From NCBI GenBank assembly GCA_002502605.1, contig DAPR01000033.1, positions 1-11,649 of the forward strand: 11,649 nucleotides of DNA, in the 5' to 3' direction. Shown here piece by piece: positions 6,840 to 11,649 of this stretch (the stretch's first letter is position 1; every line of letters starts with the position of its first letter). The notes under the pieces were generated by a model. The model was not told the DNA's origin, did not search any database, and worked only from the letters and a program-made list of their open reading frames with translations. The position numbers and the translations under genes were made by a program. The DNA comes from Euryarchaeota archaeon UBA258 (GTDB taxonomy: Archaea > Thermoplasmatota > Poseidoniia > Poseidoniales > Poseidoniaceae).

Positions 6840-9232
6840 TGCTTCTTACGGCGCTGACTGATAAGAACTGCACCCAACAAAGCGACAACGAGCGTTGTCG
6901 CCATGAAGCCAGGTGTGTTTTCATCATCATCCATGCTGTCAACCGGTGCCGCAGGTTCCTCAACGACGGTATCTCCGCCGGTTCCGACGATCACCTTTCC
7001 GTACATGCCCACGGCCATGTGTGGCTCACAAGCATAGTAGAAGGTGCTGTCATCTTCGGTGAAGGTGTAGCGGAAGTCCACTGTAACAGCAGCTGCTCCT
7101 GAGGTGATTCCATCTTGTGTGTAGGTTGTGGATTCCTCTCCGTCAACTTGACGCACGTTGTGGGCCATGCTTGAGTCGGTCCATTGCCAGCAGACGGTGT
7201 CGCCAACTGCGATGGTCACGGTTGCTGGTGAATACTTCAATCCGCTTGGTGCGATGCCAACGGTTGCGTCACAATCAGGGAGCACTGGCTCGTCTGCTGG
7301 AGGCAACAAGACCTGGTCGATCACGTGGATGACGCCATTGGAGGCTGGAACATCGGCCAGCGTGACGTTGGCCATTTGCTCGCCAACCATCACTGAAGTG
7401 CCGACGACATGAATCATGAGATCGTCGCCGTTTGCTGCGCTGACGGTGGTCATGCCTTCTGTGAGGTCGGATGACATTGTGGTTCCAGCAACAACGTGGT
7501 AGAGCAGAATGTCTGCGAGAACTGCAATCTCCTCCGGTGTGTCGAAGGAGGCCAAATCGATGCCTGCTGCGGCGAACGCTTCATCGGTTGGGGCGAACAC
7601 TGTGTATTCGTCCGTTCCGCTCAGGGTTGCCACGAGCTCTGCGGTGCCAAGAGCAGCGACCAACGAGGAGTGAATGGTGGTTGCACCTGCTGTCATTGCG
7701 ATGCTCACTGCTGGCGTCCACATGTATGCGGCGCACTCCGCTTCGCTCACTGTCGAGACCGCGTGGGTCACAGTGTTGTAGCAACCGGTGATGGTTTGAC
7801 CCTGCATCGAGTAGTTCTCGAGGTACATGTAAGAGTTGCACTCAACATTTGTAGCACCTGCAACAATGGTGTGAGACACCATGTTGTAGCAAATGTCACC
7901 CGGTGGTGGGGTGAGCACTTGATCAATCACATGGATGATGCCATTGGTGGTTGACACATCAGCTCCGGTTACGGTTGCGGTTCCAACGCTGACTGCCCCT
8001 TCGGCACTCACAGCAAATGTGGCCTTGTCGCCGTTGACCATGGTCACGGAAAGGCCGTCAGTCACTGCGGCAGCTGGAACGGCTCCTGCATACACGTGAT
8101 AGAGGAGAATGTCCACGAGGGTTGCGTTTTCTTCATCGGTGTCAAAGGTGGTGAGATCAATGCCTGCGGCTTCGAACGCAGCATCAGTTGGGGCAAAGAC
8201 CGTGAATGGGCCTTCACCTTGGAGGGTTTCAACGAGGCCTGCTTGAGCGAGTGCTGCAACCAAAGCGGTGTGGACCCCTGTGGATTGGGCTGTTTCAGGA
8301 ATGTTCAACGTTGGTTCTTCAGGGACAACTGGGGGCATGAGGACAGTGTCAATCACGTGGATGACACCGTTGGAGGCCGCTACATCTGCGGAGGTGACCT
8401 TTGCGGTTCCGACCGTGACGATGCCATCAGCGACAGTGAACGAGAGTTCTGCTCCGTTGACGGTGGTTGCTGTCAACCCGTCAGTTACATCGGCTGCTGC
8501 TACTGCGGTTGGGAGAACGTGGTATGTGAGGATGTCAGCAAGGGTTTGGTTGTCTTCATCGGTCGTGAAGTCTGCCAAATTGATTCCTGCATTGGTGAAT
8601 GCCTCGTCAGTGGGTGCGAACACAGTGAATGGACCCTCGCTCTGCAACGTTTCGAGAAGCCCTGCTTGAATGACTGCGGCAACGAGGGATTCGTGCTCTC
8701 CGGTGCTTTGAGCAACGGTTGGGATGTCACCAGGTCCTGCTGGGACAGGCGGTGTGAGGACAGTGTCGATCGCGTGGATGACACCGTTGCTTGCGGTCAC
8801 GTCGGCGATGGTTACGGTTGCGCCTTCGATTGAAACGGTACCATCAGCGACAGTGAAGGTGGCGTCGTCTCCGTTGTACATGGTGATGGTGAGACCGTCG
8901 GTCACATCTGCGGATGCGACTGCTGCGCCTTCGTACACGTGGTAGAGGAGAATGTTGGTGAGGGTCTGGATTTCTTCCTCAGTGTCGAAGTCGGCAACAA
9001 CGATGCCTGCTGCTTCAAATGCCTCATCGGTTGGAGCAAAGACCGTGAACGGGCCAGCGCCTTGGAGGGCACCGACGAGGTTGGCTTGGGTCAGGGCTTC
9101 CACGAGGGTGTCGTGAACGCCTGTCGCTTGAGCGTTTTCGGGTATGTCTTGTGTCTCATCAGCCGCTGCATTGAGTGGCATTGTGGACATTATTAGGCTG
9201 GCGAGTATGAGTGTAGCAAGTGCTCTCTTCAT
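6836..9232 (-). CDS. Surface FAS1-cupredoxin mosaic protein (4 FAS1 domains, Cys module, type 1 copper domain, PGF anchor)
   Basis: This is a 798-residue protein. A signal peptide spans about 1-24 (MKRALATLILASL...AAA). FAS1 domains have their FTVFAPTD cores starting at residues 62, 202, 343 and 543. Between the third and fourth lies a duplicated Cys segment (448-505) of the form CYNxVxH...ECxxYM(Y/W). A cupredoxin domain (about 651-750) carries His691 in MAHNVRQ and Cys735, His738 and Met743 in CEPHMAVGM, the full type 1 copper ligand set of plastocyanin/halocyanin-like proteins. Cys654 and Cys681 may form a disulfide. The tail is an acidic linker, then TPGF (773-776), a hydrophobic stretch and RRKK. 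Start 9232 was chosen over an upstream ATG at 9280, which would add 16 non-signal residues and place the TATA box inside the gene. It is probably the first gene of an operon with the HmuY-like gene. A surface electron-transfer or copper-binding role is inferred. Confidence 0.95.
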   Translation of the reverse strand: MKRALATLILASLIMSTMPLNAAADETQDIPENAQATGVHDTLVEALTQANLVGALQGAGPFTVFAPTDEAFEAAGIVVADFDTEEEIQTLTNILLYHVYEGAAVASADVTDGLTITMYNGDDATFTVADGTVSIEGATVTIADVTASNGVIHAIDTVLTPPVPAGPGDIPTVAQSTGEHESLVAAVIQAGLLETLQSEGPFTVFAPTDEAFTNAGINLADFTTDEDNQTLADILTYHVLPTAVAAADVTDGLTATTVNGAELSFTVADGIVTVGTAKVTSADVAASNGVIHVIDTVLMPPVVPEEPTLNIPETAQSTGVHTALVAALAQAGLVETLQGEGPFTVFAPTDAAFEAAGIDLTTFDTDEENATLVDILLYHVYAGAVPAAAVTDGLSVTMVNGDKATFAVSAEGAVSVGTATVTGADVSTTNGIIHVIDQVLTPPPGDICYNMVSHTIVAGATNVECNSYMYLENYSMQGQTITGCYNTVTHAVSTVSEAECAAYMWTPAVSIAMTAGATTIHSSLVAALGTAELVATLSGTDEYTVFAPTDEAFAAAGIDLASFDTPEEIAVLADILLYHVVAGTTMSSDLTEGMTTVSAANGDDLMIHVVGTSVMVGEQMANVTLADVPASNGVIHVIDQVLLPPADEPVLPDCDATVGIAPSGLKYSPATVTIAVGDTVCWQWTDSSMAHNVRQVDGEESTTYTQDGITSGAAAVTVDFRYTFTEDDSTFYYACEPHMAVGMYGKVIVGTGGDTVVEEPAAPVDSMDDDENTPGFMATTLVVALLGAVLISQRRKKQ
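6839..6913 (-). other. PGF-type C-terminal sorting/anchor signal of the FAS1-cupredoxin protein
   Basis: From Pro774 the protein reads PGF, then a hydrophobic segment (MATTLVVALLGAVLIS) and QRRKKQ at the very end, preceded by an acidic linker (DSMDDDENT). This has the PGF-CTERM-like tripartite form of archaeosortase substrates. It implies anchoring at the outer face of the membrane or S-layer; processing itself cannot be seen. Confidence 0.75.
7715..7891 (-). repeat. Duplicated CYN cysteine module inside the FAS1-cupredoxin gene
   Basis: Residues 448-470 and 484-505 are two copies of C-Y-N-x-V-(S/T)-H-x(8-9)-E-C-x-x-Y-M-(Y/W). The Cys pairs are at 448/465 and 484/500, so the loop lengths differ by one. 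Nothing in the surrounding FAS1 domains has cysteine, so each copy probably closes its own disulfide, or the copies cross-link. I do not recognise this as a named domain. Confidence 0.75.
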
Positions 9233-9255
9233 GGAGTTCTTCCGTGCAGGTGGGG

Positions 9256-9263
9256 AATATAAA
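9256..9263 (-). promoter_or_regulatory. TATA box of the FAS1-cupredoxin gene
   Basis: The minus strand reads TTTATATT, centred 27.5 nt upstream of the ATG at 9232, giving a leaderless or nearly leaderless transcript. It lies about 20 bp past the enolase stop, so the surface operon has its own promoter and need not depend on enolase read-through. It is the clearest TATA box in the window and decides the start codon. Confidence 0.75.
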
Positions 9264-9282
9264 GGACTGTTAATTTCCACAC

Positions 9283-10533
9283 TCAGAACGGGGAGCGATA
9301 CTCATCAACATCAGCAGATATTCGCAGAAGCTGGTTGTATTTTGCCACTCGGTCAGACCGTGCAGGCGCACCGGTTTTGATCTGGCCCGCTCGCGTTCCA
9401 ACGGCAAGGTCTGCAATCGTAACATCTTCTGTCTCGCCGCTTCTGTGAGAAATGACGTTGTTAAATCCGTGAGATGAAGCAAGATCCATTGCTTCGAGGG
9501 TTTCAGTTACCGTTCCAACTTGATTGAGTTTGACAAGCATGGCATTCGCAGCGCCGATCTCGATGCCTTGAGCAAGTCGCTCTGATTGAGTGACAAACAA
9601 ATCATCGCCAACCGTCTGGACTCTGTGGCCTTCACGTTTAGTGAATTGAGCCCAGCCCTTCCAATCGTCTTCACCAAACCCGTCCTCTATGGACAGAATA
9701 GGATACGCATCGAGCCAAGACGAATACACATCCGCCAAATCTTCGCTAGACAGGACCTTCCCATCCATGTGATATCCATCTTCGTGGTGGAATTCTGTGG
9801 CTGCAACATCGAGTGCGATGCCCATTTGCTCGGTGGAGTAGCCTGCTGCTTCAATGGCGCGGACCATGTACTTCAGGCCCTCTTCGTTGGCTGGAAGATT
9901 TGGTGCAAAGCCGCCTTCATCGCCAACTCCGCCCAGAAGCCCGTCAGATTTGAGTTCCTTCTTGAGCGCATGGTATGTTTCAACGCCTGCTCGCAGCCCC
10001 TCTTCAAAGGTGTCAAAACCGTGTGGCATGACCATAAATTCCTGAACATCAACGTTTGATGCAGCGTGGGCACCGCCGTTGAGAATATTGAGCATAGGCA
10101 CTGGCATCAATCCGCCAGCGACACCGCCGATGTACTTCCAAAGCGGCAATTCATGAACCGCTGCGCCTGCATGAAGGCATGACAAGGATGCACCGAGCAT
10201 GGCATTAGCGCCGAGGTTTGCTTTGTTTGGTGTTCCATCCAGTTCGATCATGACTTCATCAATGACTCGTTGCTCATCCACAGGAAGACCGACAAGAGCT
10301 TCCTCTATGCGGTCTGTGATGTTGTCAACGGCAGATTGTACGCCTTTTCCAAGGTAGCGTGTGGCGTCGCCGTCCCTCATTTCTAAAGCCTCATAGGCTC
10401 CTGTGGAAGCACCGGAAGGAACCGCTGCTCGGCCAAGCAAAACACCGTCGACGAAGCAATCCACTTCGACGGTTGGGTTTCCGCGGCTATCAAGAATCAT
10501 TCGAGCATCAAGACCTGTGATGTGTCCGGACAT
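9283..10533 (-). CDS. eno: Enolase (phosphopyruvate hydratase)
   Basis: A complete 416-residue enolase, interconverting 2-phosphoglycerate and phosphoenolpyruvate in cytosolic glycolysis and gluconeogenesis. The N-terminal domain has ARMILDSRGNPTVEV and the catalytic Ser loop PSGASTG (39-45). The barrel carries His155 (GGAHA), Glu206 in GDEGGFAPN, the Mg ligands Asp242 (LDVAA), Glu283 (SIEDG) and Asp310 (VGDDLFVT), the general base Lys335 (LVKLNQVGT), His363-Arg364-Ser365 in SHRSGETED, and Lys386 in GQIKTGAP. All expected catalytic residues are present and the length is normal for the family. The ATG at 10533 gives the usual N-terminus. No TATA box lies 25-28 nt upstream of it, unlike the FAS1 genes, so the promoter is probably further up in the 254-bp gap shared with the divergent Lrp-type gene. 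Confidence 0.98.
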   Translation of the reverse strand: MSGHITGLDARMILDSRGNPTVEVDCFVDGVLLGRAAVPSGASTGAYEALEMRDGDATRYLGKGVQSAVDNITDRIEEALVGLPVDEQRVIDEVMIELDGTPNKANLGANAMLGASLSCLHAGAAVHELPLWKYIGGVAGGLMPVPMLNILNGGAHAASNVDVQEFMVMPHGFDTFEEGLRAGVETYHALKKELKSDGLLGGVGDEGGFAPNLPANEEGLKYMVRAIEAAGYSTEQMGIALDVAATEFHHEDGYHMDGKVLSSEDLADVYSSWLDAYPILSIEDGFGEDDWKGWAQFTKREGHRVQTVGDDLFVTQSERLAQGIEIGAANAMLVKLNQVGTVTETLEAMDLASSHGFNNVISHRSGETEDVTIADLAVGTRAGQIKTGAPARSDRVAKYNQLLRISADVDEYRSPF

Positions 10534-10622
10534 TGGCTTCCCCGAACCTTGCCAAACGAAGACAACCTTTGAATCAAGCGGAACATGAACAGGGCGATAG
10601 TTTCGGATTTTCTTGGACTGTG

Positions 10623-10634
10623 GCCAATATTGGC
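10623..10634. promoter_or_regulatory. 12-bp perfect palindrome in the eno-lrp divergent gap, possible operator
   Basis: GCCAATATTGGC is a perfect inverted repeat, located 90 bp upstream of the enolase ATG and about 155 bp upstream of the Lrp-type gene. Lrp/AsnC proteins bind short palindromes with AT-rich centres, and autoregulated members often have them in their own upstream region. An operator role is inferred from position and symmetry only. A 12-bp palindrome can also occur by chance. Confidence 0.35.
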
Positions 10635-10679
10635 GAAAGAAGAGTTTTTACCCTCGGTCCCATTTGCATCAAAACCCAA

Positions 10680-10734
10680 TTTTTTTTAAACGGTGCAATT
10701 GGCCTTTATTAGCCCCTAAAATCTGATTTTTTTT
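10680..10734. other. Two oligo-T tracts in the eno-lrp gap
   Basis: Eight T in a row occur at 10680-10687 and again at 10727-10734, 47 bp apart. The first is followed by AAA, so the minus strand has a TTTAAAA stretch that could serve as a TATA-like element for enolase with a leader of roughly 125 nt. Alternatively the tracts are simply part of an AT-rich promoter region. I see no RNA gene or hairpin here. Confidence 0.3.
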
Positions 10735-10757
10735 CCGCATGGAGGGGAAAGAGCAGG

Positions 10758-10768
10758 TTTGATATACT
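10758..10768 (+). promoter_or_regulatory. TATA-like element of the Lrp/AsnC gene
   Basis: TTTGATATACT is centred about 25 nt upstream of the ATG at 10788, again fitting a leaderless start. The intervening bases have a weak GGAAGG run (about 10775-10780), so some Shine-Dalgarno contribution is possible if transcription starts earlier. Confidence 0.5.
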
Positions 10769-10787
10769 CAAAGCGGAAGGGCACGAC

Positions 10788-11210
10788 ATGCCTCGTGTTG
10801 CTGAAATCGATCGTGCCATCCTCGCCCAACTCAGAAAGAACGGAAGGATGTCCTATGTCGATTTGGCCCGAGAGGTCAGCGCATCAGAGCGAACCGTCCG
10901 CACCCACGTGCGCAAAATGGAGGAAGAGGGGACCATTCGAGGCTACACCGTGCGTGAAGGTGGCGTTGGACTCACTGCATTGGTTCGAATCAAGGTTTCA
11001 CCCGGTGCAGAAATCGGTTCTTTCGCATCTGAAGTGACAGGTTGGGATGGCATCGAGATCATCTACGAAGTGTCTGGTGACGCCGATTTGGTCGCCCTGG
11101 TCCACGTTGATGACACCATGTCATTGCGAACGCTCCTTGACAAAATGTGGCTCGCAGCCCCAAATGAAATCGCTTCAACAACCACCGAATTGGTGCTTGA
11201 GCAATACTGA
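10788..11210 (+). CDS. Lrp/AsnC family transcriptional regulator
   Basis: A 140-residue protein with the two-part Lrp/AsnC form. An N-terminal winged helix-turn-helix (about 5-52) starts AEIDRAILAQLRKNGRMSY and has the recognition region SASERTVRTHVRKMEEEG. A C-terminal RAM (effector-binding, oligomerisation) domain (about 62-138) includes IIYEVSGDADLVALVHV, where the GDxD turn matches the usual small-molecule site. These proteins form dimers or octamers and sense amino acids or related metabolites; the ligand here cannot be read. It is divergent from enolase across a 254-bp gap holding a palindrome, so autoregulation or control of eno is possible. It converges on the mini zinc-ribbon gene with a single base between the two stop codons. 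Confidence 0.95.
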   Translation: MPRVAEIDRAILAQLRKNGRMSYVDLAREVSASERTVRTHVRKMEEEGTIRGYTVREGGVGLTALVRIKVSPGAEIGSFASEVTGWDGIEIIYEVSGDADLVALVHVDDTMSLRTLLDKMWLAAPNEIASTTTELVLEQY

Positions 11211-11211
11211 G

Positions 11212-11340
11212 TTATTCCTCTTCTGCCGGTGGCGTCTCCACCTTTGGCTTGTCACTCGGCGCAGGCAATCCATAATCGATACCGCAACTGCGACAAACCA
11301 TTTTGTCGTCCCAATCGCACTGCCGCCTGCAACCACTCAT
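11212..11340 (-). CDS. Small four-cysteine zinc-ribbon-like protein (42 aa)
   Basis: A short frame from ATG 11340 to TAA 11212 encodes 42 residues. The first half has CRRQC and CRSC: Cys4-x3-Cys8-x7-Cys16-x2-Cys19, a plausible zinc-ribbon or knuckle. The second half (LPAPSDKPKVETPPAEEE) is Pro- and acid-rich, typical of a disordered tail. It lies 12 nt downstream of the stop of the thioredoxin-fold gene on the same strand, with GGTGAG three bases before its ATG, so it is probably the last gene of that operon. It ends 1 bp from the Lrp-type stop. Small archaeal zinc-finger proteins often act in nucleic-acid or protein binding; no function can be assigned. The paired cysteines, ribosome site and tight packing support it being real. 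Confidence 0.7.
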   Translation of the reverse strand: MSGCRRQCDWDDKMVCRSCGIDYGLPAPSDKPKVETPPAEEE

Positions 11341-11352
11341 CGACTCACCACT

Positions 11353-11649
11353 TCACGCCTTCCACTTCACCGAACAACCGATGGATTCAGTGTGCTCGAT
11401 GGCAGGAGTCTGGCCAGACAACATGGCCTCTGCCGCGTCCTTGAGCTCGGTTGCTGTCACCTTGGTTGGATCCCTTGGAGCGTCATCCATACGCCCCTTG
11501 TAGACCAAGCGGTTGTTGGCGTCGAAGAGGAAAAACTCCGGCGTTCGCTTTGCCCCGTAAGCATGAGCGATTTCTTGTGTCTCGTCGTGCAGGTAAGCAT
11601 AGCCCATGGATAAGGCTCGCTTTTCCATGTGTTCGAACGAATCGTTTGG
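11353..11649 (-). CDS. Peroxiredoxin-like / thioredoxin-fold protein, partial (N-terminus off the right edge)
   Basis: The frame is open from the right edge to TGA at 11353: 98 residues, starting PNDSFEHMEKRA. The body YLHDETQEIAHAYGAKRTPEFFLFD and VYKGRMDD is the second half of an AhpC/TSA-like thioredoxin fold, with the cis-Pro in RTPE. The end IGCSVKWK closely matches the C-terminus of the PRX_like1 type of redoxins. The N-terminal active-site region is outside the window. Many relatives have Cys where this one has Arg in AKRTPE, so a resolving cysteine there would be missing; Cys in IGCS remains. A role in thiol redox or peroxide handling in the cytosol is inferred from the fold. An internal Met (11628) is not the start, because homologous-looking sequence continues upstream of it. 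Confidence 0.88.
   Translation of the reverse strand, partial: PNDSFEHMEKRALSMGYAYLHDETQEIAHAYGAKRTPEFFLFDANNRLVYKGRMDDAPRDPTKVTATELKDAAEAMLSGQTPAIEHTESIGCSVKWKA

Noticed and set aside
8096..8833. A 245-codon open frame antisense to the FAS1-cupredoxin gene
   Set aside because: Same repeat-mirroring and compositional bias; the minus-strand frame has clear FAS1 domains, a signal peptide and a TATA box.
9233..9280. Upstream ATG at 9280 as the start of the FAS1-cupredoxin gene
   Set aside because: It would put 16 polar residues before the signal peptide, overlap the TATA box and reach within 3 bp of the enolase stop; the ATG at 9232 fits the promoter and the signal peptide.
10497..10679. A 60-codon minus-strand frame overlapping the enolase start
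   Set aside because: Out of frame with enolase, no ribosome site or TATA box of its own, no recognisable motif and Ser/Arg-rich; a chance frame in the enolase leader.

Overview
The window looks like a chromosomal segment from a marine planktonic archaeon, most likely Marine Group II (Ca. Poseidoniales) or a close relative. This is an inference. It rests on C-terminal signals of the PGF plus hydrophobic segment plus Arg type (archaeosortase-type sorting signals) on two secreted proteins. It also rests on TATA boxes centred about 27 nt upstream of start codons (leaderless transcripts), an archaeal-style Lrp/AsnC regulator beside a phosphopyruvate hydratase gene, and large secreted fasciclin-repeat proteins. 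There are no rRNA or tRNA genes, insertion sequences or CRISPR arrays, and no gene-free stretch over 300 bases.

Layout, left to right. (1) 1-2504, minus: the N-terminal 834 residues of a secreted poly-fasciclin (FAS1) protein, six domains and running off the left edge. (2) 2626-3501, plus: a polytopic membrane protein of unassigned function, divergent from gene 1. (3) 3600-5768, minus: a secreted DUF839/PhoX-like protein with an EF-hand-like loop and a PGF-type anchor. (4) 5898-6839, minus: a membrane-anchored extracellular protein with a HmuY-like segment. (5) 6836-9232, minus: a mosaic surface protein with three FAS1 domains, a duplicated Cys module, a fourth FAS1 domain, a type 1 copper (cupredoxin) domain and a PGF-type anchor. 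Its stop overlaps the start of gene 4 as ATGA. (6) 9283-10533, minus: enolase. (7) 10788-11210, plus: Lrp/AsnC regulator. (8) 11212-11340, minus: a 42-residue four-cysteine zinc-ribbon-like protein, convergent with the regulator at 1 bp. (9) 11353 to the right edge, minus: the C-terminal part of a peroxiredoxin-like/thioredoxin-fold protein.

Genes 1, 3, 4 and 5 form a cell-surface block on one strand: fasciclin adhesion or scaffold modules, a blue-copper site, a possible haem- or metal-handling partner and a possible metal-dependent phosphatase. The two FAS1 genes are paralogues: they share the start of the mature protein (DETQDIP), and their promoters have the same geometry. Enolase, the regulator, the mini zinc ribbon and the thioredoxin-fold protein are housekeeping or regulatory neighbours. 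The most notable signals are the regular cysteine ladder in gene 1, whose parity suggests disulfides between neighbouring FAS1 domains, the FAS1-cupredoxin mosaic with an unfamiliar duplicated CYN module, and its translational coupling to the HmuY-like gene.
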